Source: Caulobacter vibrioides
Lineage (GTDB): Bacteria > Pseudomonadota > Alphaproteobacteria > Caulobacterales > Caulobacteraceae
Direction of reading: 5' to 3'
Length of the DNA stretch: 64,000 nucleotides
Assembly (NCBI RefSeq): GCF_002858865.1
Contig: NZ_PJRR01000016.1
Coordinates: 1 to 64,000 of the forward strand
Shown here: one piece after another, positions 54,815-63,835 of the stretch
Layout of the letters: each line of letters starts with the position of its first letter
Numbering within the stretch: the stretch's first letter is position 1
The notes under the pieces: model-generated
The model's input: the letters and a program-made list of their open reading frames with translations, nothing else
What the model was told of the DNA's origin: nothing
Database searches by the model: none
Program-made: the position numbers and the translations under genes

Positions 54815-56209
54815 CTACTTGACCTCGGTGACCGGCGTCTTGCCGCCCGCCGCTGCGGCGGCCTTGGCGGTGACCTCGGCGACCTTGGCGGCCGGCTTGG
54901 GGAGCTTGGGCGTCTTGGCGACGCCGCCCGCCTGCAACACCGCGATCGCGCGCTGCAGCTGGAAATCACCCTTCTTGTCGTCGAAGCCTGTGGGCGGGGC
55001 CTCGGCCGGCGTGTGGGCGCCGACGCGCGACTTGCCTTCGTCGGCGTTCAGGGCGTTCTTGAAGCTGGCCTCGCTGAACCATACGCGGTTGGCGATGTCT
55101 TGCGCCTGGTCGCGGGTCTGGGCGACCTCGAGGTCGGGGGCGATGCCCGTCTTCTGGATCGAGCGGCCCGAAGGCGTGAAGTAGCGCGCCGTGGTCAGCT
55201 TCAGCGCGCCGTCGGCGCCGCCGCGGAGCGGGATGACCGTCTGGACCGAGCCCTTGCCGAAGCTGGTCAGGCCCACGACTTCGGCGCGCTTGCGGTCCTG
55301 CAGCGCGCCGGCCACGATTTCGGCCGCCGAGGCCGAGCCCTGGTTGATCAGCACCACCATCGGCAGGCCGTTCAGCATGTCGCCGCCCCGGGCGTTGTAG
55401 CGCTGGATGTTGCGCGGGTCGCGACCGCGCTGGCTGACCACCTCACCGCCGTCCAGGAACACGTCGGCGACGCCGACCGCCTGGTCCAACAGGCCGCCCG
55501 GATTGTTCCGCAGATCCAGGATCAGGCCCTTCATCTTCGGGTTCTTGGATTTCAGCTCGCTGACTGAGCTGGCCAGGGCGTCGGTGGCCTTTTCGTTGAA
55601 GCCCGGCAGGCGGACATAGCCATAGTCGCCTTCCATGCGGGCGATGGCGGCCTTGGGCTTGATCACCTCGCGCACGAGCTTGACGTCGAACGGGTCGGTC
55701 TTTTCGCGGGCGATCGTCAGGGTGACGGCCTCGCCGGCCGTGCCGCGCATCTGCTTGACGGCTTCGTTGACGGTCAGGCCCAGCACGCTCTGGCCGTTGA
55801 CGGCGGTGATGTAGTCACCGGCCTGGATGCCGGCGCGCGAGGCGGGGGTGCCGTCCATCGGCGAGATCACCTTGACCACGCCCTCTTCGCTGGTCACTTC
55901 CAAGCCAAGCCCGCCGTACTCGCCGCGCGTGGTGTCCTGCATGTCTTCAAAGGCGTCGGGCGCCAGGTAGCCCGAGTGCGGGTCCAGGCTGGTCAGCATG
56001 CCGTCCAGCGCCGCCTCGATCAGCTTCTTGTCGTCGACCTCGGTGACATACTGGTCCTCGACCGTGCCCAGCACGTCGCCGAACAGTTCGAGCAGCTTGT
56101 AGGTCTGGGCCTTGGGGGCGTTGTTCGCCTGGGCGATGGGACTGATATAGGCCATCGTCCCCGCGCCGAGGACGAAGGCCGAAACGCCAATGAGCAGGTA
56201 CTTGCGCAT
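54815..56209 (-). CDS. ctpA: C-terminal processing peptidase (S41 family, CtpA)
   Basis: The 464-residue protease is exported (signal or anchor at 5-27). It has a PDZ domain (GGLGLEVTSEEGVVKVISPM, IQAGDYITAVNGQSVLGLTVNEA) and the tail-specific protease core with the Ser in NQGSASAAEIVAGALQDR (about 317) and the Lys in LTSFGKGSVQTVIPLR (about 342). Family members cleave C-termini of periplasmic and murein-related proteins. It follows the EnvC-like gene (113-bp gap); such pairs cooperate in cell-wall remodelling. The C-terminus is Ala/Lys/Pro-rich. Confidence 0.93.
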   Translation of the reverse strand: MRKYLLIGVSAFVLGAGTMAYISPIAQANNAPKAQTYKLLELFGDVLGTVEDQYVTEVDDKKLIEAALDGMLTSLDPHSGYLAPDAFEDMQDTTRGEYGGLGLEVTSEEGVVKVISPMDGTPASRAGIQAGDYITAVNGQSVLGLTVNEAVKQMRGTAGEAVTLTIAREKTDPFDVKLVREVIKPKAAIARMEGDYGYVRLPGFNEKATDALASSVSELKSKNPKMKGLILDLRNNPGGLLDQAVGVADVFLDGGEVVSQRGRDPRNIQRYNARGGDMLNGLPMVVLINQGSASAAEIVAGALQDRKRAEVVGLTSFGKGSVQTVIPLRGGADGALKLTTARYFTPSGRSIQKTGIAPDLEVAQTRDQAQDIANRVWFSEASFKNALNADEGKSRVGAHTPAEAPPTGFDDKKGDFQLQRAIAVLQAGGVAKTPKLPKPAAKVAEVTAKAAAAAGGKTPVTEVK

Positions 56210-56322
56210 AAAGGCCCAGAAGGCTCCCTAGCGGCGCGCGGCGCCGCAAACCGTGTTTAGCCCCGACCAACCCTGTCCGTGACCGGAGGTATAATTACGG
56301 CCACAATTACTGAAAAAGTCGA

Positions 56323-57378
56323 CTATCGCGACTCCTGTTTGAGCCAGCGCTCCGGATCGGACGGCGCGCCATTCTCCCGCACCTCCATATAGAGTTCCGG
56401 CTCGGAGGATACAGGGTCTGGCATCTTCCCGATCGGGGCGCCCGCCGCGACAGATTGTCCGGGCGAGACGTTGATCTGGTCCAGGCCCGCCAGCACGATG
56501 TGATAGGCGCCCTGCACGCGCAGGATCAGCACTGCGCCCCAGCCGTTCAACGCGCCGGCGTACTCGACGACCCCGCCTGCGGGCGCGGCGATGGTCGCGC
56601 CCTTCTCGGGGCGAAGCGTGAGACCCGGCGACTTGCCGCCAGCCGGCATTTCCTGGCCGAACCGGCGGACGATCGCACCCTGGACCGGGGGGCGCAGGCT
56701 GAGCGGACCGCTGGGCTGGGCGTTCCCGAGACCATCGGTCAAGGCGCCCAGGGTCTTCAGTTCGTTAGCCTGGGTCAGGGTCTCCTGAGCATAGGCGCGT
56801 TCCAGCTCGGTCTTCTCGATGATCAGACGCTCGATCTCGCCCTTGCGATCGGCCACGACGCTTTCGGCGGTGAACAGTTCGGCCGAGGCGGCCGCAGCCT
56901 CACGGCGCAGGGCGCGGATCGCGACGGCCTGACGGCCATAGGCGTCGGCGCGCTGCTTGAGCTCGGGCGTCATGGCGCGGATCAGGATGGCCGCCCGCAC
57001 CGCGTCGCGGGCGTCGCCGGGCGAGACCAGCAGGGCCGGCGGCGGGTCGCGGCGAAACATCTGCAAGGCCGAGAGCAGCAGCGACAGGCGCTGCCGATTG
57101 CGCCCCAGCTCCGCCAGGATCGCGTTCTCGCGCGCGTTCAAGGCTTCAAGCCTGGCCCGCTTGGCGTCGACATCGACGCCGGCGGCGATCCGGGCATGGT
57201 CCAGCCGGTCGAGCTCGGCCCGCAGGTCCTGGATCTCGCGGCGGGTCTCGGCGGCGATCTGGCGGTCGCGGGCCCGTCGGGCCTCGAAGGCGGCGTCGGC
57301 GCGCTGCCAGCCGACCACGGCCGTGGGAACGGCCAGGATCAGGGCGCAGAAAGCCAAGACGAGTCGCGAGCGGGACAT
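56323..57378 (-). CDS. EnvC-like murein hydrolase activator (degenerate LytM domain)
   Basis: The 351-residue periplasmic protein has a signal anchor (VLAFCALILAVPTAVVG), two long coiled coils (about 30-105 and 160-215) and a C-terminal M23/LytM fold: RRFGQEMPAGGKSPGLTL, GATIAAPAGGVVEYAGALNGWG, YHIVLAGLDQINVSPGQSV. The zinc-binding HxxxD of active M23 enzymes is replaced (SPGLTLRP) and only one His remains. As for E. coli EnvC, this predicts an activator of amidases rather than an enzyme. It is 16 bases after rlmH. Confidence 0.87.
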   Translation of the reverse strand: MSRSRLVLAFCALILAVPTAVVGWQRADAAFEARRARDRQIAAETRREIQDLRAELDRLDHARIAAGVDVDAKRARLEALNARENAILAELGRNRQRLSLLLSALQMFRRDPPPALLVSPGDARDAVRAAILIRAMTPELKQRADAYGRQAVAIRALRREAAAASAELFTAESVVADRKGEIERLIIEKTELERAYAQETLTQANELKTLGALTDGLGNAQPSGPLSLRPPVQGAIVRRFGQEMPAGGKSPGLTLRPEKGATIAAPAGGVVEYAGALNGWGAVLILRVQGAYHIVLAGLDQINVSPGQSVAAGAPIGKMPDPVSSEPELYMEVRENGAPSDPERWLKQESR

Positions 57379-57394
57379 CGCCGCAACTCTTGCC

Positions 57395-57859
57395 TTAATC
57401 GCGGTGATAGGGCGAGCCCGACAGGATGGTGGCGGCGCGATAGATCTGCTCGGCCAGCATGGCGCGGGCCAGGGCGTGCGGCCAGGTCTGGACGCCGAAG
57501 GCCATGGTCTCGTTGGCGGCCGACAGGATCGAGGGATCCAGACCGTCGGCCCCGCCGATCAGGAACACCACGCGGCGGTTTCCGTCATCGCGCAGGCGGG
57601 CCAGGTGATCGGCGAAGGCGCGGCTTTTCCAGGCCTTGCCGTGCTCGTCACAGGCCACGACATAGGCGCCCTCCAGATGCGGGCGCAGCACCTCGGCCTC
57701 GGCGGCCTTGCCGGGCTTCCTGGCCTCGACCTCGAGAATGTCGACGGGGCCCAGCGCCAGGGCGCGGCCGGACGCTGTGGCGCGGGACGCATAGTCCAGA
57801 GCCAGCTGCGCCTCGACCATGCGGCCGAGCTTTCCGACGGTGAGGATGGTGATCTTCAT
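57395..57859 (-). CDS. rlmH: 23S rRNA pseudouridine(1915) methyltransferase RlmH
   Basis: The 154-residue SPOUT-class enzyme methylates pseudouridine 1915 of 23S rRNA on assembled 70S ribosomes. It has the start MKITILTVGK, the knot residues VVFLIGGADGLD, and the C-terminal block TWPHALARAMLAEQIYRA...GSPYHRD, typical to the last residue. I chose ATG 57859. It lies behind a hairpin that follows rsfS. Confidence 0.95.
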   Translation of the reverse strand: MKITILTVGKLGRMVEAQLALDYASRATASGRALALGPVDILEVEARKPGKAAEAEVLRPHLEGAYVVACDEHGKAWKSRAFADHLARLRDDGNRRVVFLIGGADGLDPSILSAANETMAFGVQTWPHALARAMLAEQIYRAATILSGSPYHRD

Positions 57860-57917
57860 CAAGGCAAGCGTGGCAGCCGAAAGTGGAAGCCGGTTTCGGC
57901 GCCCGCCACGCGCCAAG

Positions 57918-57957
57918 CAAAAAAGCTAAAGGCCGTCGCTCGTGGAGCGACGGCCTT
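57918..57957 (-). terminator. Terminator or attenuator after rsfS
   Basis: A 13-bp perfect stem (AAGGCCGTCGCTC / GAGCGACGGCCTT, 3-base loop) is followed on the minus strand by TTTAGCTTTTTTG. It splits the proA-nadD-rsfS set from rlmH and the genes after it, at least partly. Confidence 0.8.
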
Positions 57958-57963
57958 GCCGTA

Positions 57964-58395
57964 TCAGTTCGCCGCGGTGCGGTGCGGTGCGTCGACCGCC
58001 CAGATCTTCTCGATGTTGTAGAAGCTGCGCACTTCGGGACGGAACAGGTGCACGACGACGTCGCCGGCGTCGATCAGCACCCAGTCGCAGTGCGGCAGGC
58101 CTTCGACCCGCGCCTTGCCGAAGCCGTTTTCCTTCAAGGCGCGCAGGATGTGATCGGCCAGAGCGCCGACGTGACGGTGCGAACGGCCCGACGCCACGAT
58201 CAGGCTGTCGGCGACCGAGCTCTTGTCCGTCAGGTCGATGTGGACGATGTCCTGGGCCTTGTCGTCGTCAAGGCGGTCGAGGATGAGGCGCTCCAGCGCC
58301 TTCACGTCGAGAACCGGACTCAGGCCGGGGGATTCAGTCGAAGACTCGGCGCCGGCCGGGCCTTCATGCGCACTATGCGCGGGGTCGCTACGCAG
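57964..58395 (-). CDS. rsfS: Ribosomal silencing factor RsfS
   Basis: The protein binds ribosomal protein uL14 and keeps subunits apart in starved cells. The RsfS core is ALERLILDRLDDDKAQDIVHIDL, SLIVASGRSHRHVGALADHI, CDWVLIDAGDVVVHLFRPEV and FYNIEKIWAVDAP. No in-frame ATG lies near the domain. Options are CTG 58395 behind AAGGAG (taken here, 143 residues), GTG 58305 (113 residues, exactly the domain, no ribosome-binding site) or TTG 58473. The domain identity is certain; the start is not. Confidence 0.88.
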   Translation of the reverse strand: MRSDPAHSAHEGPAGAESSTESPGLSPVLDVKALERLILDRLDDDKAQDIVHIDLTDKSSVADSLIVASGRSHRHVGALADHILRALKENGFGKARVEGLPHCDWVLIDAGDVVVHLFRPEVRSFYNIEKIWAVDAPHRTAAN

Positions 58396-58515
58396 CGGAT
58401 TGCTCCTTATGGGGTCGCTGTGGATAGCCCTTATAGCACGGAATTGGGCGAAACGTGAGGGGGTGATGGCCAAACGCTGATTTGCGGGCCGTCCGAGGCC
58501 CTCGCGCAACGTTGA

Positions 58516-59082
58516 TCAGCCCTTCTGCCGCGCCCGCATCGCTGTCGAGGAGGCGAAATTCAGCGGTCCCGTCAGATAGACCCAGGCCGGCGATTTGGCG
58601 TCCGGCAGGCGGGCCGCGGCGCTGGCCGGCCAGCGGGCGAAGGCGAAGCGGCGGGCGGCCGGCGAGGTGCGGGCCTTCAGCGCGATCCAGGGGCGCGAGA
58701 TCACCGCCACCGGCACTTCACGCATGATCTGGGTCCAGCCGCGCCAGCGGTGGAAGGTGGCCAGGCTGTCGGCGCCCATCACCCAGACGAACTTCACGCC
58801 CGGATAGCGGGCCCGCAGCACCCGCAGGGTGTCGATCGTGTACTGCGAGCCCAGCCGCGTCTCGGCGTCGGAGACGATCATGCCGCTGCCGCGCGCCCAG
58901 CGGCGGGCGTTGGCCATGCGCTCGGCCACGGGGCGGGTCTCGTGCGTGGGTTTCAGCGGATTTTGCGGTGACACCAGCCAGATCACACGGTCCAGCTCCA
59001 GACGGCGCATGGCAGTCTCGGCCACGTGGGCGTGCCCCTCGTGCGCCGGGTTGAAGCTGCCACCGAACAGCCCGACGCGCAT
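58516..59082 (-). CDS. nadD: Nicotinate-nucleotide adenylyltransferase
   Basis: The 188-residue enzyme makes nicotinic acid adenine dinucleotide in NAD synthesis. It has the HxGH nucleotidyltransferase motif in VGLFGGSFNPAHEGHAHVAE, the PQNPLKP loop, FVWVMGADSLATFHRWRGW and the SSTAMR end motif (ISSTxIR type). I chose ATG 59082, which places the family start right at MRVGLFGG; ATG 59166 would add 28 residues and overlap proA by 35 bases. Confidence 0.92.
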   Translation of the reverse strand: MRVGLFGGSFNPAHEGHAHVAETAMRRLELDRVIWLVSPQNPLKPTHETRPVAERMANARRWARGSGMIVSDAETRLGSQYTIDTLRVLRARYPGVKFVWVMGADSLATFHRWRGWTQIMREVPVAVISRPWIALKARTSPAARRFAFARWPASAAARLPDAKSPAWVYLTGPLNFASSTAMRARQKG

Positions 59083-59131
59083 CCCGGGTTCCAGGTGGAA
59101 CCCCAGACGCTGGGCGTTGGGCCGGCCGGCC

Positions 59132-60406
59132 TCAGGGACGAGTCTGGCCGGTCCCGCGAACCACATATTTGAACGTCGTCAGTTGCTCGGCCCCCACCGG
59201 GCCGCGGGCGTGAAGCTTGTCGGTGGCGATGCCGATCTCGGCCCCGAAGCCGAACTCGCCGCCATCGGCGAACTGGGTCGAGGCGTTGACCAGAACGATG
59301 GCGCTGTCGACCTCGGCGATGAAGGCCTCGGCGGCGGCGGCGTCCTCGGTGATGATCGCGTCGGTGTGGCCCGAGCCGTACGAGGCGATGTGCCGCGCCG
59401 CGCCGACCACGCCGTCGACCACGGCCACCGACAGGATCGGGGCCAGGTATTCGGTGGTCCAGTCCTCGACGCTGGCCTTCTTCATCGTCGGCTCGATGGC
59501 GCGGGCGGCGGCGTCGCCGCGCAGCTCGCAACCGGCCTTGATCAGGGCGTCGGCGATCGGCGGCAGAAGCTTGTCGGCGGCCGCCTGGTCGATCAGCAGT
59601 GTCTCGGCCGAGCCGCAGACCGACACGCGGCGCAGCTTGGCGTTCACCACCACCTCGACGGCCTTCTTCAGGTCGGCGGCGGCGTGGACGAAGACGTGGT
59701 TCAGGCCCTCCAGGTGGCCCAGCACCGGGGCGCGGGCCTCGGCCTGGACGCGGGCCACCAGGCTCTTGCCGCCGCGCGGAATGATCAGGTCGATGGTCTT
59801 GTCCAGCCCGGCCAGGATCATGCCGACGGCGGCGCGGTCGGGCGTCTTCACCGCCTGGACGGCGGCGGTGGGCAGGCCGGCCTTCTGGAGACCGCGCGCG
59901 ATCGCGGCGTGGATGGCGAGGTTGGAGTGGATGCACTCCGACCCGCCGCGCAGGATCACCGCATTGCCCGAGCGCACGCACAGCGCTGCGGCGTCGGCGG
60001 TCACATTGGGGCGGCTCTCATAGATCATGGCGATCACGCCGATCGGCGTGCGCACGCGGGCGATATCGAGGCCGTTGGGCCGGGTCCAGCGCGAGGTGGC
60101 GACGCCGACGGGATCAGGAATGGCGGCTACGGCCTCTACGCCTGCGGCGACGCCTTCCAGACGCGCAGCGTCCAGTGCCAGCCGGTCCAGCATCGGGCCC
60201 GAGACGCCGTTGGCCTCTGCGCGCGCCAAATCCTTGGCGTTGGCGGTGAGGATCGCGTCGGCGTCCTCGCGGATGGCGACGGCCATGGCCTGGATGGCGG
60301 CCGTGCGCTGCTCTGGCGTGGCGAGGCGAAGCGCGCGCGCGCCCTCGCGGGCCGTCCGGCCCATCCCCGCCATGATCGCCTGAAGGCTCGCGCCCGCGTC
60401 GTCCAT
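59132..60406 (-). CDS. proA: Gamma-glutamyl phosphate reductase
   Basis: The 424-residue NADPH enzyme makes glutamate-5-semialdehyde for proline synthesis. It has [23 protein letters not shown]'s family block, [11 protein letters not shown], the catalytic Cys in [15 protein letters not shown] (about 264), and [14 protein letters not shown]. It starts the proA-nadD-rsfS series; proB is not in the window. A 131-base gap separates it from the small lipoprotein gene upstream. Confidence 0.96.
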   Translation of the reverse strand: MDDAGASLQAIMAGMGRTAREGARALRLATPEQRTAAIQAMAVAIREDADAILTANAKDLARAEANGVSGPMLDRLALDAARLEGVAAGVEAVAAIPDPVGVATSRWTRPNGLDIARVRTPIGVIAMIYESRPNVTADAAALCVRSGNAVILRGGSECIHSNLAIHAAIARGLQKAGLPTAAVQAVKTPDRAAVGMILAGLDKTIDLIIPRGGKSLVARVQAEARAPVLGHLEGLNHVFVHAAADLKKAVEVVVNAKLRRVSVCGSAETLLIDQAAADKLLPPIADALIKAGCELRGDAAARAIEPTMKKASVEDWTTEYLAPILSVAVVDGVVGAARHIASYGSGHTDAIITEDAAAAEAFIAEVDSAIVLVNASTQFADGGEFGFGAEIGIATDKLHARGPVGAEQLTTFKYVVRGTGQTRP

Positions 60407-60538
60407 CTCGTCCCCGTCCTGAAGGTTATGCTCAGGTTGAGGCTTACCTAGGCTCTTTCAGAGGCGGATGAAACCGCGTTCGTCTGAAAACGGAGCGAGT
60501 TTTGGTGGGAGCGATCCCGGCGCGCCCGCTGCCCGAGT

Positions 60539-60802
60539 CTATTTCGCGTAGACGATCCGGCACTCGCCCTCGACCGTGGTGTAGCGGTCGTTCGCGGCGT
60601 CGACGAACGAGATCCGGCCGCCTTCATCGTACTCGACCTTGCCGGTCGACCGGCCGGCGAAGGTCTGGGTCCCGTAAGACCAGCAGACGATATCGGCCGG
60701 CTTGTCGTTCCACGTCGCCGCCCGCCGGGCCTGCTTGCTCTCGGTGCAGGCCGAGAGGGCGGGGAGGGTCAGGACGGCGAGAGCGACGATGGCGAGGCGC
60801 AT
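60539..60802 (-). CDS. Small lipoprotein of unknown function
   Basis: The 87-residue protein has a lipoprotein signal (IVALAVLTLPALSAC, lipobox LSAC). The mature part has VCWSYGTQTFAGRSTGKVEYDEGGRISFVDAANDRYTTVEGECRIVYAK; its two further Cys (near 40 and 81) could pair in the periplasm. I do not recognise the family. Transcribed toward proA but separated from it. Confidence 0.72.
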   Translation of the reverse strand: MRLAIVALAVLTLPALSACTESKQARRAATWNDKPADIVCWSYGTQTFAGRSTGKVEYDEGGRISFVDAANDRYTTVEGECRIVYAK

Positions 60803-60912
60803 GGAATTCCTTGGCGGTGGTTCGGGTGGCGATATCGCGAGGAACTCCCGGTCGCTAGTCTTGGCAGCTTAGCATCGGCGAGCGGCAGGAACAGGGGGCG
60901 ATCAATGCCCGC

Positions 60913-61857
60913 TCAATCCTTGGGGCACGGGCCCCAGCGGGCGTAGTAGGCTTCCAGCGACTCCAGACCCATTTCAGCCCGACGCGCCGCGAGGCCGGCA
61001 GGATCGTCCACGGCGGGATGCGGTTCGCGCTGGCCGGCCCGGCAGCGGCCTTGGGTCGCGTAGAGCTGATTGCGGCCCTCATTGGCGGCCAGGCGATCGT
61101 AGAGATAGGCGTAGTTGCGTTTGCTAGTCTCGTTCTGGTCTTTCAGGCGGGTCAGGAGGGCCAGGGCCTCGCGCTGGAAAGCGGGGTCGTGATCGCTGTG
61201 CTGCACCATCAGCCACGCGGCCCTGTCAGCCTCGGCGCCTTCGGCCGATAGGGTGAACCAGCCGTCGGACTTGATCTGCGCCCGCAACCATTCAGCATTG
61301 TCGCGGGTGAGAACGCAGTAGCTGTGCTCGGCGCGCAGAGCGATCCGCTGCTCAACCCCGGGCGTGCGGTCGCCGGGCGCGTCGATGCTCAAAAGGGCTT
61401 GATCCACAGCCACGCGCTGGATCACCGCCCGGGCGCGCGGCGTCCGCGCGGCTTGGGCCTGTTCCACGAAGGTCTGGACGTTCCGGTTGATATACTGATC
61501 GCCGACCTTCTCGCCGGCCAGGGCCTTGGCGCGCAGGGCCTCGCTCTCGCGCTCGAGCCTGGCGGCGGCGTCGCGGTCCGCGCGCCATGACTCCGGCGAT
61601 GGGGCGCTCGCCGCGCTCTCCAGCCCCAGCACGATCTCGAACTCAGCCTCGGTGCGACACCCCTTGGTCTTGGCATCGGCCGCGATCGCACCGGCCAGCG
61701 CTCGCAGCTCGGCCGGCGTGCGACCCGCGCGGAGGCTCCAGTAGTCGAACGTGCGAGCCACAGAGGGATCAGCGCGCAGGGCGGCGAGCGGCAGGGCAGG
61801 CGGCGAAGCGCTGGCGAGCGCGAAGGCGAAAACCGCAAGTCCTGCGCCAAACGTCAT
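60913..61857 (-). CDS. Secreted protein with DUF6624-like C-terminal region
   Basis: The 314-residue protein has a signal peptide (LAVFAFALASASP). Residues about 190-314 contain RAQIKSDGWFTLSAEGAEADRAAW..., then YAYLYDRLAANEGRNQLYATQGRC, the layout I associate with DUF6624. The N-terminal 170 residues are helical with Ala/Arg/Glu repeats. Cysteines near 70, 227, 283 and 312 may be oxidised. Function is unknown. I chose ATG 61857 over GTG 61863. Confidence 0.65.
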   Translation of the reverse strand: MTFGAGLAVFAFALASASPPALPLAALRADPSVARTFDYWSLRAGRTPAELRALAGAIAADAKTKGCRTEAEFEIVLGLESAASAPSPESWRADRDAAARLERESEALRAKALAGEKVGDQYINRNVQTFVEQAQAARTPRARAVIQRVAVDQALLSIDAPGDRTPGVEQRIALRAEHSYCVLTRDNAEWLRAQIKSDGWFTLSAEGAEADRAAWLMVQHSDHDPAFQREALALLTRLKDQNETSKRNYAYLYDRLAANEGRNQLYATQGRCRAGQREPHPAVDDPAGLAARRAEMGLESLEAYYARWGPCPKD

Positions 61858-61930
61858 CGCCACCCCTGCCCCGGCAATCTCAATTCAAGATTGTTCGCAA
61901 GGTGGGCGGCTCGTCAAGTTGAGCGCCACC

Positions 61931-62770
61931 CTACGCCGCATCCCACTGATACGCCTTGTCCAGCCAGTCGCCGATCCGGCCGTCGGGGCGGGCCAGGGCG
62001 TGGATGCGGGTCATCTCGGCGTCGGACAGTTCGAAATCGAGAACGTCGAAGTTCTCGACGATCCGGGCCGGATTGCTGGTGCGCGGGATGGCGATGATCC
62101 CCTGCTGGATGATCCAGCGCAGGGTGACCTGGCCGGGCGTCTTGCCGTGGGCGCGGCCGATCTCGATCAGCACCGGGTCCTGCGCGACCTTGCCCTGGGC
62201 CAGTGGCGACCAGGCGGTGATCGAGACGCCCAGCTGGTCGGCCTTGGCCTTCAGGGTCTTCAGCGACAGGTAGGGGTGATACTCGACCTGATCGGTGGCG
62301 ATGGGGGCCTCCGACAGCTTGGCGGCGTCCTCCAGCTGGGCGGACGGGAAGTTCGACAGGCCGATGGCGCGGGTCCAGCCCTTGGCGCGAACCGCGTTCA
62401 GGGCCTTCAGGGTCTCGGCCAGCGGGACATCGGGTTTGGGCCAGTGCAGAAGCAGCAGATCGACCTGGTCGACGCCCAGCTTTTCCAGGCTCTTCTCGGC
62501 CGAGCGCTGCAAGTCGCCGTCCGCGAACTGGTCGATCCAGACCTTGGTGGTCAGGAAGATCTCGTCGCGCTTGACCCCGCTGTTCCTGATCGCCGCGCCG
62601 ACATCGCGCTCGTTGCCGTAGATCTGGGCGGTGTCGATGTGGCGGTAGCCGATCTCCAGGGCCTTTTCGACCAGCGGAACGGCGGTTCCGTTCTCCAGCT
62701 GCCAGGTGCCAAAGCCCAGGGCGGGCATCAGGACATCGCCCGAGCGGACGGCGGGAACAAGCTTGGACAT
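61931..62770 (-). CDS. Aldo/keto reductase (2,5-diketogluconate reductase-like)
   Basis: The 279-residue NADPH-dependent reductase has the AKR signatures GFGTWQLENG, DTAQIYGNERDVGAAI (catalytic Tyr and the Asp), LTTKVWIDQF (Lys), DLLLLHWPKPD (His), and IGLSNFPSAQL, then IPRTSNPARI near the C-terminus. It is typical of the AKR5 group that reduces small aldehydes and diketones. Start ATG 62770 (MSKLVPAVRSG). It is 20 bases after the membrane protein gene, so probably co-transcribed. Confidence 0.9.
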   Translation of the reverse strand: MSKLVPAVRSGDVLMPALGFGTWQLENGTAVPLVEKALEIGYRHIDTAQIYGNERDVGAAIRNSGVKRDEIFLTTKVWIDQFADGDLQRSAEKSLEKLGVDQVDLLLLHWPKPDVPLAETLKALNAVRAKGWTRAIGLSNFPSAQLEDAAKLSEAPIATDQVEYHPYLSLKTLKAKADQLGVSITAWSPLAQGKVAQDPVLIEIGRAHGKTPGQVTLRWIIQQGIIAIPRTSNPARIVENFDVLDFELSDAEMTRIHALARPDGRIGDWLDKAYQWDAA

Positions 62771-62790
62771 CGAAGGCTCCGAAAAGGGCG

Positions 62791-63447
62791 TCAGGCCGAT
62801 AGGGGCTCGCTGGGGCTGGGCGCCACCCTGGCCCGAACGCGCGAGAGGGCGATGAAGATCAGCGCGACCAGCGCGAAGGCCACGCTCATCTCGACCATGG
62901 TCAGCAGCACCTTGGGATAGCCGCGCTTGGCGACGTTCATGAACGGATACGGATACCAGTTCGTCAGCGCGCCGTGGAGCAGCGTCCAGACCCCGAACAG
63001 GGCCGGGAAGGCCATGGCCTTGGCGGCGACGATCCAGCGCGCGGGGCCTTGTCCGCCGCGCAGGGCCACATCCAGCAGGAAGGCGATCGGGGTGATGGTG
63101 TGCAGGATCGTGTCGGAGACCTTGCGCAGGCCCTGCGGGTCCCACTGCGAGGCCAGCATGGTGTGATAGACGACCGCCGTGATGGCCAGATAGGTCGCGA
63201 TCGCGGCGCGCGGACCGCTTTGCTCGGCCCAGGCGGCGAAGCGGCTTTGGGGCGCGACAAGGGGCGCGGTCAGCGCCGCGGCGGCCAGCAGGTTCGTCAG
63301 GATCGTGAAATAGCTGAAGAACTCGACCGACTTCACCGCCGCCGACACCAGGGTTTCGTCATAGACCATCAGGCCGTACTGAAGGGTCGGGCCAAGGCAG
63401 GCGACCAGCGCGATCAGGATGCGCCAAAGGGCGAGCGGGCCTTTCAT
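62791..63447 (-). CDS. Pr6Pr-family (FAR-17a/AIG1-like) membrane protein
   Basis: The 218-residue protein has six membrane segments (first: LWRILIALVACLGPTLQYGLMV). It includes SYFTILTNLLAAA, TMLASQWDPQGL, DTILHTITPIAFLLDV and YPYPFMNV, which match the bacterial Pr6Pr family related to eukaryotic AIG1/FAR-17a proteins, which hydrolyse fatty-acid esters. The bacterial function is unknown. ATG 63447 overlaps the stop of the MmcQ/YjbR gene (ATGA). Confidence 0.82.
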   Translation of the reverse strand: MKGPLALWRILIALVACLGPTLQYGLMVYDETLVSAAVKSVEFFSYFTILTNLLAAAALTAPLVAPQSRFAAWAEQSGPRAAIATYLAITAVVYHTMLASQWDPQGLRKVSDTILHTITPIAFLLDVALRGGQGPARWIVAAKAMAFPALFGVWTLLHGALTNWYPYPFMNVAKRGYPKVLLTMVEMSVAFALVALIFIALSRVRARVAPSPSEPLSA

Positions 63448-63800
63448 CGAATCTCCGTCGGATGGGCTGCGTCCCAGGCCTTTAGCACCGACTTGGGCGC
63501 CGTGGCGCGCCACTGGCGTAGCAAGAGCCGCTCGACCGTGCCCGGATGCGCCTGCGCCAGGCGGACCAGGACATAAGGATAGTTCCGGAAGTGGTCGGTG
63601 AAATGGAAGACGTCGGGCTCGGCCTCGACCAGCATGTCGCGTTCGTCGAACGGCACGGCCGGACAGACCAGGCTCTCGCCGTCCTCGAACAGGCGGGTCA
63701 GGAACTTGCCGTGCGCCTTCAGGCAGGGGCGGCCATAGCTGGTCCCGTCGCTCACGCCCGGCAGGCGGAACGCAAAGGCGCGCACCTCGTCATAGGTCAT
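63444..63800 (-). CDS. MmcQ/YjbR family DNA-binding-fold protein
   Basis: The 118-residue protein begins MTYDEVRAFAFRLPGVSDGTSYGRP and has KAHGKFLTRLFEDGESLVCP, ERDMLVEAEPDVFHFTDHFRN and VLVRLAQAHPGTVERLLLRQW, the MmcQ/YjbR (CyaY-like) pattern. The fold resembles a double-wing DNA-binding motif; function is poorly known. ATG 63800 is used instead of a TTG two codons upstream. First gene of a coupled three-gene set with the Pr6Pr and aldo/keto reductase genes. Confidence 0.85.
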   Translation of the reverse strand: MTYDEVRAFAFRLPGVSDGTSYGRPCLKAHGKFLTRLFEDGESLVCPAVPFDERDMLVEAEPDVFHFTDHFRNYPYVLVRLAQAHPGTVERLLLRQWRATAPKSVLKAWDAAHPTEIR

Positions 63801-63835
63801 GGGCAAGCCCTCCCGCGCGGGACTATAGGAGGCGA

